A stretch of 31,354 nt of DNA from a virus. Shown here piece after piece: positions 20,501-29,067 of the stretch. The stretch's first letter is position 1; each line of letters begins with the position of its first letter. The stretch is from the IMG/VR virus record IMGVR_UViG_3300006803_000054, positions 1 to 31,354 of that record. The stretch is one strand, 5' to 3'. The position numbers were made by a program, and so were the translations under genes. The notes under the pieces are model-generated. The model searched no databases, was not told the DNA's origin, and saw nothing but the letters and a program-made list of their open reading frames with translations.

Positions 20501-21124
20501 CAGTGGACCAGCTAAGTTAGTGGGGTCAGCCACAGCACTCCATACATAGTCACCAACCGCATCAAGGCTTTCACCCCAAGTGTACTCTTCACTAGTTATA
20601 CCTGACAGCCCTTTGAAGAGTTTCATACCCTCCCCATAGGAAGCTCTACCCTCTTCAGTAGTTGAGAGAATATGATTTATTTCCATCACTGTTCTAGGTA
20701 CATTACCTGACTCGAATGACCGAATCATGTTAAGGTACTTATCAACCTTATCCTGTCTGGAGTAGTTCCTTAGTTCAGTATCACCTAGTCTGTCTCTTAG
20801 GAACTTATCTACTACAGCGTACTTCTCACCTTCAAGTAGGGCTGAGGGCCCATATGCTGCTCCCTGAGTGGAGAGCCCTGTGGTTTGGGTAGGGGTATCG
20901 CCTAAAGGTGCATCAGCCTCCCAGAAGGCCCCCTCTGGAGCCTCAGCTGTGGGTGTAGCAACTGTAGGGGGTGCAACCTCTTGGTCCTTACTCCACCATT
21001 GAGTATCAGACTCAACCACACCCTCCATAGCGCTATCAGTTTGTACATCAATAGGCTCAGATTCCACTGGGGTATCTTTCTCCCACCAATTCTGAGTCTC
21101 ATCCGTCTCATTAAGTACAGCCAT
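17528..21124 (-). CDS. Large internal virion protein (gp16-like ejection protein), 1198 aa
   Basis: The largest gene, in the position of T7 gene 16 after the other internal proteins. It is probably part of the inner core injected into the host to form the DNA channel. The N-terminus has three short (W/F)W(E/S)xD motifs at W13, W43 and F67, possibly docking sites. Two Ala/Gly/Val-rich stretches (about 195-250 and 275-335) could insert in membranes. No lysozyme motif is seen here; the hydrolase is in a separate gene. Homology is judged by size, order and style, not by a conserved site. AAGGAT precedes the start. Confidence 0.7.
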   Translation of the reverse strand: MAVLNETDETQNWWEKDTPVESEPIDVQTDSAMEGVVESDTQWWSKDQEVAPPTVATPTAEAPEGAFWEADAPLGDTPTQTTGLSTQGAAYGPSALLEGEKYAVVDKFLRDRLGDTELRNYSRQDKVDKYLNMIRSFESGNVPRTVMEINHILSTTEEGRASYGEGMKLFKGLSGITSEEYTWGESLDAVGDYVWSAVADPTNLAGPLVARFFVGAGAKGAAKGVTLLAEKAVVKSLASGASQATARRLGNKVWSKGIQEIGTRSTFKEVVKHAAVSDAVDSAVAVGADVAYQRGMILTDVQDDYSQIQSGLAAIGGLVGAGVSVGVSALKGTSKLPLAGAVIKDMSVTKEADLKGVLKSLTAELDKVPEERMLKYIEPFKDKVARGDELELLDTDFFRGLITGNVEDGYKGLAHSLNDAGFSWVGPRTKDDNFTNWMADAMKNAPKDEVDAFISSFQKRTGIKLTGIEGEPIARIADLMSKKVSQGGQILKATSEAARVLGVKSGDSITADQYADYVFGNLGELATDTIGDRIAGVGSKLEGKIGEISAGQKYTQDLYIRLLTSHPGTSILNIKGWGFKSAGQSAADLLHGTIVYGGATTIAAISGRKGAMNEGWSQLLNTYKANGSKMRNLVDPEMTYTAYKSLVDRDPKAFDKLLSTLPMGVEKNLQEMYGVTPNVAGWMRKTDKAADYIAALSLVKSQDAFTKSQELMYNLDLNLRRTFNQGYIEFIQRDDVSVLMKSKQYLKAQSTAIDATMENILAKSYKSVDNAGIAHIASLIEDFRRLPVIGINIPFGRFFNNTIATMSEYSGATALMKPFVKGVGDNKSIGQLMSKAAVGWGFMATLVDTEAEYIKLGLAWDESIDEKTGEVVSEKLDFPYSAVKGMARRFAYSNMVPGLREKAVGLDVPEELMADFYATQLGSLTRQLNDTEDTMFKIGKSLFLGETTEAFSGLTEMMQSTGATAASGFSRFLEPVNVAVSLSADPEDYVIKDNKQGREYILKSLRYVDQFYGAVGLGEGLEKKYSATEEYKSRQPAKVFGVRDLPPTTATAQAFNMVGRPLWKSEFYGSEAASTNVVNKIANPILEQEMMLLVRDEKFRSAPTDVKERRFKASLSLAKEKTLAYLENSISPRNKELKIIFDLTKTGTGGTVESLEGAMKELDMPPELTLEELEYPQLIMLQEFLKNRGQIREDISRR

Positions 21125-21125
21125 G

Positions 21126-22154
21126 TTATTGCTTTATCCTTGTAACCCCATTAGGGTCAATGTAAGTTGTACCTGCAGGTAGTGCATCGTACTCTTCTTT
21201 AGACTGGATTTGAGTTGCCGGAGCAGGGGTATCAGAGGTGGTACCCGGAACATACTCACCTTCAATATTAGAGATATATGGGTTGTTATCAATACCAGCC
21301 AAGTACTGAGCATCAATATCTGGGGCATTCTTTAGGTAGGTCTTAGCCACATCACCATAAATAGACCTAAGCTCCTGTTTAACTGCAGGACTCTTGTCAT
21401 AGTCAGTAACCTGAGTCAGCAGATTACTAATCTTTTTAGTCAGACCCTCATCATTTGAGCCATCTTTCTTTTCTTTTTCAAGTCTAGCTAGGTCAGCATC
21501 TACTGCAGTCATAACTGCTCTGTCGAAGAAGACCTCTTGTTCTTTAGCTAAGGCCAACTCAGAGGAGGAAAGCTTCTCCTTGGTTGGGTCCCTGAACTCT
21601 ACTGTCCCACCAGTAGCACTTACAGGAGCTTGTGCAGCTGTAAGTGCACCCCAGTACTTATCCTCATCAGCAGCGAGCTCATCAATAGATAATCCACCGA
21701 TACCAGTAGCAATGTTGTGTAGGCCACTAGCCCTTCTTAGAGCATCATCAACTGTTTCACCCTCACGTACACTACCAGCTGCCGACCTATAGATGCCATT
21801 AAAAGTTTCAGAGTCTAGATCAGCGCCTTTAGTACGAGCAAACTCATAAGCACTAGCCAGACCAGCAGGGTCATTAGCTAAGGCTACAACTGTCTCTTTC
21901 TCTAAGCCTCTATTGACTAGATACTCAGCCTGAGAGGTCATCTGACCATAAGAAGCCTCAGCCTCAGCCCTAGCTGGCATAATGGTGTTGAAGAGGTTTT
22001 CTTTACGCTTACTAATCTGCTGACTAAGGAATGCCTGACGAGCTTCTTCCTTCTCCTCTTTACGAGTCTTCTCAGCTTGAGTTCTTGCACCCTCACGTTC
22101 TTGTCTTTCAGAAGCTTGAGTGTAGCCTTGAAGTAGTCCTTGCCACATACCCAT
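21126..22154 (-). CDS. Internal virion protein (gp15-like), 342 aa
   Basis: GGAG precedes ATG 22154, which follows the upstream stop by one base. The first 60 residues are strongly charged and helical (SERQEREGARTQAEKTRKEE), then a mainly helical body. The C-terminal YDALPAGTTYIDPNG is a short beta motif that I recall at the ends of many phage virion proteins. Position between core proteins suggests an inner-core or ejection role. The gp15 assignment rests on gene order only. Confidence 0.6.
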   Translation of the reverse strand: MGMWQGLLQGYTQASERQEREGARTQAEKTRKEEKEEARQAFLSQQISKRKENLFNTIMPARAEAEASYGQMTSQAEYLVNRGLEKETVVALANDPAGLASAYEFARTKGADLDSETFNGIYRSAAGSVREGETVDDALRRASGLHNIATGIGGLSIDELAADEDKYWGALTAAQAPVSATGGTVEFRDPTKEKLSSSELALAKEQEVFFDRAVMTAVDADLARLEKEKKDGSNDEGLTKKISNLLTQVTDYDKSPAVKQELRSIYGDVAKTYLKNAPDIDAQYLAGIDNNPYISNIEGEYVPGTTSDTPAPATQIQSKEEYDALPAGTTYIDPNGVTRIKQ

Positions 22155-22155
22155 A

Positions 22156-22740
22156 TTACATAATCTCCGCTTCTACTTTAGGTGATGTAGGTCTAGCCAT
22201 AAGACCTTTTCTTTCAGGTAGAGGTTCAGCTACATCAACAGGCTCTTCATCCACTGGGATATCACCTTCTTCTACCATAGCCTCACCAGTATCTTCTACT
22301 TCACCAGCTTGAGCTACATCTTCCTTAGTTGGGGAGAGCTTCATATTACGAAGTTGTTTAGATGCTTTAGCAGCCATAACTTGTTTCTGGAGTTTCTCTT
22401 TCTTACCTAAGTCCTCAAAGCCATCATCATAATCAATACCAGCCATCTCAGCGGTACTTCTAATGAACTCATGGATCACTGGGGCAATAACCATACTCAC
22501 ATCGAGAGAGTGGATACCCTTAGAGACTGCACTACGGAGTAACCCTGTAGTGATAGTCATGATATCTGTATCTAACTCAATCAAATCTAAGATGGACGAC
22601 AAACGCTCAGGAGTATTGATCTTAGAGATATGGAGCTGTAGGGCTTCCTCTGGGTCAGCAACCTCAGGTGGACGCTCCCAAGGGTAGTTCTTTGGGGCCT
22701 TAGTGAGAGACTCTCCGGGGATAGGTGCATTGAATTTCAT
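22156..22740 (-). CDS. Conserved marine phage virion protein, 194 aa
   Basis: The opening MKFNAPIPGESLTKAPKNYP is characteristic of a small protein family seen in many marine tailed phages (to my recollection). A helical middle (residues 30-130) precedes a very acidic, probably disordered tail. Found here among the internal virion genes. The specific role is unknown; it may be a minor structural or assembly factor. AAGGAT lies before the start. Confidence 0.6.
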   Translation of the reverse strand: MKFNAPIPGESLTKAPKNYPWERPPEVADPEEALQLHISKINTPERLSSILDLIELDTDIMTITTGLLRSAVSKGIHSLDVSMVIAPVIHEFIRSTAEMAGIDYDDGFEDLGKKEKLQKQVMAAKASKQLRNMKLSPTKEDVAQAGEVEDTGEAMVEEGDIPVDEEPVDVAEPLPERKGLMARPTSPKVEAEIM

Positions 22741-22757
22741 TTTTATTATTTATATCC

Positions 22758-23612
22758 TTAAGAGGTTGGTCTAGGGACTGGTACAACAGAAGTTCCAGCT
22801 TCAAAGTCTCTGATAGCTTGATCTAACTGCGCATCACTTACGTGCTTAAAGCCATCCCACTCAGCTCTCATCTGTTTACGCTTACCCTCTATAGAGTCAG
22901 CATTACTCAGACGTTGTTTAGCCTTAAAAGCAAACATCCTATCTTGTACTTCTGGAGAGAATACAGTGTCATCAGGTAGACCCATAGCATCAGCCACTTC
23001 CCTCATGGTCTTACCAACAAACTGATAACGACCCATAGGAGTAGCAACTCTAGCTTCTTCTCCATCAGACTTAGCTAACTCACCCTTAACGTACTGACCA
23101 TAAGCACCAGAAGGTTTAGAGAAAGCCTTAAGTTGACCTAAAGTCATGTTGCTGACATCCACACCAGCAAAAGCTCGCCCCTCTTTCTGAGAGAAGCCAA
23201 ATAGGGTGTCATACTTTCCACCACCTTCAGTTTGGTCAATCAAACCCATAAGGCCCTCATAACCACCAAAGCTGATACCACCACCTTTTAGGCTCTTAGA
23301 ACGACCACCTGATTTAGAGAGGGCATTAGAGGTATTCATTTCACGGTTAACTGCATCTTCTTGCTTTGGGATATCCTCTTCTTCTTTCTTTGAGAAAGCT
23401 GAAGTATAATCAAAGAGGCCAGAGATGTCAGTAGAGGCTACATCATATGCTTCCTCTGTACCAATGTTCTCAGTGATGTTCTGTCGTCTCATCAACCCTT
23501 TACTATTATCTGTACCTTTAATAACTGAAGCACTTGAAGGGGCCTTAGCTCCAGCAATAATCATATCTGATAGTTGACGAGCTTCTCTTACTGAATCTTT
23601 ATAATTAAACAT
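22758..23612 (-). CDS. Virion-associated peptidoglycan hydrolase (lysozyme-like), 284 aa
   Basis: An N-terminal disordered part of about 110 residues precedes a lysozyme-like domain. IDQTEGGGKYDTLFG (125-139) supplies likely catalytic E129; MGRYQFVGKTMREVADAMG (193-211) and FSPEVQDRMF match the conserved GRYQ and SPxxQD blocks of lambda-type GH104 transglycosylases. It would open the cell wall during DNA injection. In T7 this activity is part of gp16; here it is separate. TAGGAG precedes the start. Confidence 0.78.
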   Translation of the reverse strand: MFNYKDSVREARQLSDMIIAGAKAPSSASVIKGTDNSKGLMRRQNITENIGTEEAYDVASTDISGLFDYTSAFSKKEEEDIPKQEDAVNREMNTSNALSKSGGRSKSLKGGGISFGGYEGLMGLIDQTEGGGKYDTLFGFSQKEGRAFAGVDVSNMTLGQLKAFSKPSGAYGQYVKGELAKSDGEEARVATPMGRYQFVGKTMREVADAMGLPDDTVFSPEVQDRMFAFKAKQRLSNADSIEGKRKQMRAEWDGFKHVSDAQLDQAIRDFEAGTSVVPVPRPTS

Positions 23613-23625
23613 AATACTTTAGCTC

Positions 23626-25095
23626 CTACCAGATGTCCATTAGAATTTTAGCTGCTAGGGCCCACTTAGCGGTACTCTCATTATCTGACCTTTGAGCTTC
23701 CAGATCAGAGTATTTCTTATTAGCTAGGAATAGATCAACTTCTCTATCAGCTGCACTCTCACCTGAACTAAAGGCAAAGGCCAGGAGGTCTCTTTCCTTC
23801 TGCCAGATTTCATCCATAGCTAACTGAGTTAGTCCAGTAGCAGCCTTAGCTGTAGTCATGGTGGCCTCATTCTGTGCTGCAGTGTCTAGGGTAGAGATAT
23901 CCTGACGCCACTTAGCATTAGCTTGAGCGATGACTAAAGAATTATTAGCATTGAACTGGGCCCTCTGATTCTCTACTTGAGAGTTGAACTGTGCCATTGC
24001 ATTAGTTTGACCAGAGTTGAACTGTCTAATAGCATTTACTTGGTCAGCATTGAACTTGGATACACTCTCCTGAAGTCCAGCAAAGAACTGACTGGTCTGG
24101 TTTTCTGAGGCAGCATTGAACTGGGCTGCAGCATTAACTTGAGATTGGTCAGAGAGGATTCCAGAGATACGTTGCTGAGTCTTGAAGATTAGAGTTTGTT
24201 GCTCATTATTCAAGTTCTGCATTTCGAACTGGGCGACAGTAGCTGCATCTCTATCAGCAATAGCGATAGCTGACTCCATAGCGGCCTGTGTGATAGCTTG
24301 ACCAGCTACAGAGGATGCACCTAGCCCACGAGCTTGCATGACACTCATAGCCTGTCTCATAGCCCCTGAGGCCCAAGGAGGTGTAGCACCACCCTCAAAC
24401 TGCTCCATGAGGCCTTCAAGTTGCCCTTGCACTGTAGCCTTCTTAGAGGGTTCACCTGTAGCTGCAGTAACATCCTCTAAGGCTGTAGTGATAGCTGGTG
24501 TAGCTTTCTCTGCCTCAACTGTTGCAGTCTCTGTAGTCGTTGGTACTACAGCTTGCTCAGCTGGTCCAGTGGTCACAGCCTGTACTGGTGCAACAGCTTG
24601 TGCTTCCCCTGCACCCTCAGCTACAAACTGATCTGGTGTCTGGGTAATTGGAGCTACAGTAGCTTGAGTAACTAGGTCCTGAGGAGTCGAAATAGCCTTC
24701 CCTACAGCTTCTGCACCAGAAGGTACCCCAGTAAGGGTAAAGGCATCCTGTGCAGTCTGTAAGCCTTGTTGAGCCGTTGTGAGGCCCTCAAGTGCAGTCT
24801 GGTCCTCAGGGGAGGTTGTAGCAGCTTTCTGAGCATCAGCTAATTGTTGTTGAGCTAGGTCTAGATCAGACTGTGGGGTAGTAACCGTACCACCCTCAGC
24901 GAAACCCTTATCAACAGTAGATTGAGTTAGCATCTCATATCTTTTACGTGCAGCCTCTCCTACCTTACCTAAGTGGGCAGCAGCACTGGGTGAGCCAGCA
25001 ATGAACTTCTCAATACTATCTTGATCCGAGGGACCATCATAGCCTACCTGAGATAGAGCTCTCTGCTGCAACTGTGTAGGAAGCTTGAACTGCAC
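23626..25095 (-). CDS. Internal virion protein with hendecad repeats, 489 aa
   Basis: It starts with GTG directly after the upstream stop. Residues 70-220 are Ala/Thr/Gln-rich and low-complexity. Residues 325-393 have QFN-type units repeating every 11 residues, with Phe at 326, 337, 348, 359, 370 and 381, a hendecad pattern suggesting a long right-handed coiled coil. The rest is helical. Gene order (gp14-like position) suggests an internal core protein. No enzyme motif is seen. Confidence 0.65.
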   Translation of the reverse strand: MQFKLPTQLQQRALSQVGYDGPSDQDSIEKFIAGSPSAAAHLGKVGEAARKRYEMLTQSTVDKGFAEGGTVTTPQSDLDLAQQQLADAQKAATTSPEDQTALEGLTTAQQGLQTAQDAFTLTGVPSGAEAVGKAISTPQDLVTQATVAPITQTPDQFVAEGAGEAQAVAPVQAVTTGPAEQAVVPTTTETATVEAEKATPAITTALEDVTAATGEPSKKATVQGQLEGLMEQFEGGATPPWASGAMRQAMSVMQARGLGASSVAGQAITQAAMESAIAIADRDAATVAQFEMQNLNNEQQTLIFKTQQRISGILSDQSQVNAAAQFNAASENQTSQFFAGLQESVSKFNADQVNAIRQFNSGQTNAMAQFNSQVENQRAQFNANNSLVIAQANAKWRQDISTLDTAAQNEATMTTAKAATGLTQLAMDEIWQKERDLLAFAFSSGESAADREVDLFLANKKYSDLEAQRSDNESTAKWALAAKILMDIW

Positions 25096-25446
25096 TTAGC
25101 TATCTCTCTTCTTGTTGTTATACTTAATGGTATTGTCGGAATACATGTCTTTTATTTCTGGTCTCTTATCTGGGAAACCCTTAAGCCAACTAGATATTTC
25201 TTTAACCTTAGTTGACCTCTTATCTTCAGCTTCCCATGAACTCTTACAGTGATCTTCTTGTAGGAAGGCAAACCAATTAATAATCAATCTAGCTTTAGCC
25301 CAAGAGGGTTTAGTGTAACTCTCATAGTGGGTCCTAGCTGAGGTAGTCATATCAGTTGACCCACCTAGGACAGAGGCATTAAATAACCTAGAGAATGACG
25401 ACCCAAGATCAGATAAGAACTTGTAGAGGATGTATAGAGGTCTCAT
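25096..25446 (-). CDS. Hypothetical protein, 116 aa, in the structural arm
   Basis: The frame is open from 25560, but the start is placed at ATG 25446 (MRPLYILYKFLSDLGSSFSR) since TAATG overlaps the stop of the upstream adhesin gene. A basic, Trp-rich middle contains FLQEDHCKSSWEAE. Similar short proteins with RPLxxxYKFLxDLGSS occur in other podoviruses to my recollection, role unknown. The 38 extra codons lie in adhesin sequence and are not real. Confidence 0.65.
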   Translation of the reverse strand: MRPLYILYKFLSDLGSSFSRLFNASVLGGSTDMTTSARTHYESYTKPSWAKARLIINWFAFLQEDHCKSSWEAEDKRSTKVKEISSWLKGFPDKRPEIKDMYSDNTIKYNNKKRDS

Positions 25447-26465
25447 TAAAAGCTCCCATAGATTGTGCCCGTGTTCGTAAGCGTTACCGCAGTCCCGGAT
25501 ATAGCGGCACCGCCAGCTCCACCTGTCGCCGCTGAGGAGTTTCCTCCAGATGAACCCCAACCACCTCCTCCCCCAGAACCAGCACCACCATTGTAGTTAG
25601 ACCCAGTAGACGTTGTTCCCCCAGCTCCACCACATCCACGAGAACCAAACCCACCACATCCAAATGTGTTTAGTCCCCCTGCACCCCCAAGACCAGTAAG
25701 AACCCTACCGCCACCAGCCCCCGCAGCGGCCCCATAGCTACCAGACCCTACATCCCAAGCAGCTCCGCCACCCCCTCCAGAACCTCCCCCAGAAGCATGG
25801 GTAAGTCCGTCATGCAGTGAACCAGTGGTATCTCCTCCAGATAACCCTAGACCCCCACCAGAGCCCTCAGTTAGGTTGCTAGCGCTACCAGATAGCGTTC
25901 TACCTATACCCCCCGTACCGCCTCCAGCCCCACCACCGCCACCATAGCCAGCTCCACCACCGCCACCTGCGGCTATATAGGCACCCGCTAAATTAAACAG
26001 GAAGACTTCAGACGCATCATTTACTACTGCAGGTCCACCTACTCCACCTGCGCCATTAGATCCACCATCTCCACCCCTACCGATAATGTACCCATTGTTG
26101 TTCAGGGTCACCGAGGTTGTTATGGACGAAGGTATAGTTAGACCGCCCACTGCAGTATCATTGGACCACAGGTAAACTCCGCTGGCTACCGTGGCTACGA
26201 GAGGTGCAGTACCATCCCATCCTGCGTTAGTCGCAAGGGTGGCTAGGTTCGCTTCTTGTACGTTATCTTCTATGGTGAACGCGAACTGTTTCACGGCACC
26301 ATAAAAATCATTCACGTTAATCTCGCCCGATGTGGGGACGCCGGTATTGTTATCCGTGACGTATGCACCATTTCTATAATACTCATTGAGGCCGATAGGA
26401 TTTGCACCTCCAAACTCATTTTGTATGTCTAGCAGAGATATTGCACCAGAGGTTTGCAAAGCCAT
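25446..26465 (-). CDS. Glycine-rich tail adhesin / receptor-binding protein, 339 aa
   Basis: The N-terminus (ALQTSGAISLLDIQNEFGG, 2-20) is a module I know from marine phage tail proteins. Residues 128-320 are dominated by Gly-Gly-Gly stretches, as in polyglycine-II adhesin tips of T4-like phages (S16 gp38 type), ending in TLTNTGTIYGSF. The pattern suggests bundles of polyglycine helices with exposed variable loops. It directly follows the tail fibre gene, fitting a fibre-tip adhesin. GC content is much higher than nearby genes. It probably sets host range. Confidence 0.75.
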   Translation of the reverse strand: MALQTSGAISLLDIQNEFGGANPIGLNEYYRNGAYVTDNNTGVPTSGEINVNDFYGAVKQFAFTIEDNVQEANLATLATNAGWDGTAPLVATVASGVYLWSNDTAVGGLTIPSSITTSVTLNNNGYIIGRGGDGGSNGAGGVGGPAVVNDASEVFLFNLAGAYIAAGGGGGAGYGGGGGAGGGTGGIGRTLSGSASNLTEGSGGGLGLSGGDTTGSLHDGLTHASGGGSGGGGGAAWDVGSGSYGAAAGAGGGRVLTGLGGAGGLNTFGCGGFGSRGCGGAGGTTSTGSNYNGGAGSGGGGGWGSSGGNSSAATGGAGGAAISGTAVTLTNTGTIYGSF

Positions 26466-26466
26466 C

Positions 26467-27489
26467 TTATATAGTTCCGTAAGCTGTCACGTTACCAACA
26501 ATAGTAAGATTACCTGTAGTGTCTAATTTAGCTTTATTGACCCCACCATAACTTATTACCAAGTCATTCCCTGAGAGCGCAAACTTCCAATCTGAAGCGG
26601 CCCCAGTCAAACTAATGGATGTTGCGACGGTAGCATTAGTGTTTAAAGCTTTGGCATCTAACTGAGTTTGAATAGCTGAGGTAACACCATCAACATAGTT
26701 TAGTTCAGTGACTGTCGGTAAGATGCCATCAAGAGTATTGAGTTCAGCTGCAGTAGCAGTTAAACCAAGATTAACTAAGGCACCAGCTGCAGTAGAGGAG
26801 CCTGTACCACCATCGAGTACAGCTAGATCAGTGATACCAGAGATTGTGCCCCCAGTAATGGTAGCTGTATTAATAGTTGGGCCAGTTAAGGTCTTATTAG
26901 TTAAGGTGGCTGTATTAGCTCTCTCAGCAAAGACATGGGCTGTGGTGGCCAACTGAGTTGTATTAGTTGCAGCAACTGCTGTAGGGGCTGTAGGAGTGCC
27001 AGTGAGCGCTGGGCTAGCTGAGAACACCACAGAACCAGTACCAGTCTCATCAGTGAGGGCAGTAGCTAGTTGAGCTGAGGTAGCAGTTAGAGTATTACTA
27101 GTTAGATTAATAGTCTTATTAGTTAAGGCTTGAGTATTAGAAGCTGTAGTGATAGCTACCCCACCAACTGTACCTGTATCAGCTACAAGAGAGTCAATGT
27201 TAGCTACGCCATCAATGTATAGGTCCTTGAACTCCAAGAGAGCAGAGCCTAGATCAATTAGGTCATCAGTCTTAGGTACAACAGCCGAAGTAGTTGCACT
27301 AATCTGTTGGGAAGGACCTAGGGCTTCAATAGGTGCACCTTCACCTACTGTGCCATCATGGGTATGACCTGAAGCCGAGTTAAAGGCAGCTTCAAGTTGG
27401 TCAAACTCATTGTCTAGGTCAGCAGCATCAATGACGTTACCATCAGCAATGTTGTTGGAAGTATCTTGCCTTGAGTAGGGGGTACCCAT
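26467..27489 (-). CDS. Tail fibre protein, 340 aa
   Basis: An N-terminal attachment region (VIDAADLDNEFDQLEAAF ... HTHDG) typical of T7-like fibres is followed by a Thr/Ala-rich shaft with repeats such as ALTNKTINLTS and TLTNKTLTGPTINTA. LNTLDGILPTVTELNYVDG is another common fibre repeat. The C-terminus is short and simple, so the adhesin encoded next probably forms the tip. Trimeric by analogy. AATAGGA lies upstream of the start. Confidence 0.8.
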   Translation of the reverse strand: MGTPYSRQDTSNNIADGNVIDAADLDNEFDQLEAAFNSASGHTHDGTVGEGAPIEALGPSQQISATTSAVVPKTDDLIDLGSALLEFKDLYIDGVANIDSLVADTGTVGGVAITTASNTQALTNKTINLTSNTLTATSAQLATALTDETGTGSVVFSASPALTGTPTAPTAVAATNTTQLATTAHVFAERANTATLTNKTLTGPTINTATITGGTISGITDLAVLDGGTGSSTAAGALVNLGLTATAAELNTLDGILPTVTELNYVDGVTSAIQTQLDAKALNTNATVATSISLTGAASDWKFALSGNDLVISYGGVNKAKLDTTGNLTIVGNVTAYGTI

Positions 27490-27516
27490 ATTGCTTCAGT
27501 ATCCTATTATTGTATC

Positions 27517-29058
27517 TTAGTTTCTGTCGTGTGATCTGTATTCAAAGATTGCTGTGTCTAAGGTGAATGAGGGATTAATACTTATATCCTCGATCCTAAA
27601 TGCGAATGTCTGACCTGAACCAATAACTGGTGTGTCATAGACCTTATCTAGTTGGGAACCATAAGTGGCTGTACCATAGAGAGAGTTAACACCACCATAG
27701 ACAAATACACCTGTACTAGAGCTAGCTAGATTAATAGTTGCAGGTTGAACTGTACTATTATAGTTCTTAACTTTGAACAGATCGAACTTAAGGTTAAAGT
27801 CTACACTGAAAGTCCCATTAAGGTCTACATAGAGAGTAGCTTTATAAAGGGTCTTCCTAAGCTTTGGGTCATCAATTGGCATAAAAGGAGATTCATAGAC
27901 TGCTCTAATCGTCTCTCCATCCCTACTTGAACCATCCTCTAACTTATAGACATAACCTGTACCATTAGCGAAGAGTGTAAGCTCTTGTCCGGGGATATAA
28001 CGACCATCAGAGCAATAAACTTTAAAACCTTCTAATGTACCCCACTCGATCCTAGAGGCACCTTGGTCAGAGAACTTAGTTGCTACTAGTCCTTTAGATA
28101 CTTGGTCAGCCACTGACTCAATATGACCAAAGACTCTGTACTGGGCCTTCTCTCTTAATACAATACTAGAGAAGTTATCTGTACTCTTAATGAAGTCTAA
28201 GGCATCTTTAGAGATAGGAGCTGAGGCAATCTCTAGGCCAAAGTCACCAATACGATCAGTAGCACTAAGGAGGCGTAGACCATCAGCTGCCATATATATT
28301 ACATCCCCACCTACCTCTTGGATAGTGTCAGGGAAGAGGCAACCAATACCATCAGAGATAGGTTGAAGCTGGAAGTCAGCAATACTTGAGCCAGTAAGTC
28401 TTTGGACTGTATTACGACTAAAGATAATTAGTTGGTCTCTAAATACAATGAGACCAGTAATAGTATGACCTACGTTAATAATACCTCCACCATTAGCTGG
28501 TGTGAAGTCTGTCTCGTCATATGGTGCACTGAATACTAAGTTAGAGCCATTACCTAAGAAGATAGTGTTCTTATATATTTCAATGTGCTCAGCACCAGTA
28601 GCATCAGCTGTAAGTGTTGGGAAGGTTAGGGTATCAGTTGTGTCTTCAAAGACTGCAGGAGAGTTAACTCCATCAACTAACATAACCTTATGAACTGTAC
28701 CAAAGTTAAAGTCTACACCACGAACCTTACCACCAAGGGATGCAGCAGCACCTAAGGAGGACCATGCGCCAGCCACGTTGATATAGTACTCAGAGAAGTT
28801 AGAACCATTCTTACGAATAGCTAGGGCCTTCTCTTGGTTGACTACTCGTACCCCAAGGACAGAACCTGAACCGGGAACGACATCATCAATGTAACGGGAG
28901 TAACCTAGTACCTTCTTATAACCACCTTCTTTAGAGGGTTCAAAGTTCTGGAGAGTTGTAGCTGATCCAACTGCATTAATACCCTGCTGCAGAGGGCTGA
29001 GGTTAGAAATCAAACCCCCCTTAAATTCAACTGGAAATGTCTGCCATTGAGTTGCCAT
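27517..29058 (-). CDS. Tail tubular protein B-like (T7 gp12, nozzle), 513 aa
   Basis: The N-terminus (FKGGLISNLSPLQQGINAVG ... LQNFEPSKEGGYKKVLGYSR) is the recognisable opening of podoviral tail nozzle proteins. The body is beta-rich, as in the propeller-like nozzle. Next to the gp11-like gene, as in T7. It forms the distal tail tube and contacts the fibres. The ribosome site is weak. Confidence 0.85.
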   Translation of the reverse strand: MATQWQTFPVEFKGGLISNLSPLQQGINAVGSATTLQNFEPSKEGGYKKVLGYSRYIDDVVPGSGSVLGVRVVNQEKALAIRKNGSNFSEYYINVAGAWSSLGAAASLGGKVRGVDFNFGTVHKVMLVDGVNSPAVFEDTTDTLTFPTLTADATGAEHIEIYKNTIFLGNGSNLVFSAPYDETDFTPANGGGIINVGHTITGLIVFRDQLIIFSRNTVQRLTGSSIADFQLQPISDGIGCLFPDTIQEVGGDVIYMAADGLRLLSATDRIGDFGLEIASAPISKDALDFIKSTDNFSSIVLREKAQYRVFGHIESVADQVSKGLVATKFSDQGASRIEWGTLEGFKVYCSDGRYIPGQELTLFANGTGYVYKLEDGSSRDGETIRAVYESPFMPIDDPKLRKTLYKATLYVDLNGTFSVDFNLKFDLFKVKNYNSTVQPATINLASSSTGVFVYGGVNSLYGTATYGSQLDKVYDTPVIGSGQTFAFRIEDISINPSFTLDTAIFEYRSHDRN

Positions 29059-29067
29059 CTATTTCTA

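Noticed and set aside
25447-25560. N-terminal extension of the 116-residue protein
   Set aside because: It overlaps the adhesin end in another frame; the TAATG junction gives a natural start at 25446.
25500-26100. CRISPR-like or tandem DNA repeat array
   Set aside because: The repetitive look comes from glycine codons (GGN) of the adhesin; there are no regular repeats and spacers.
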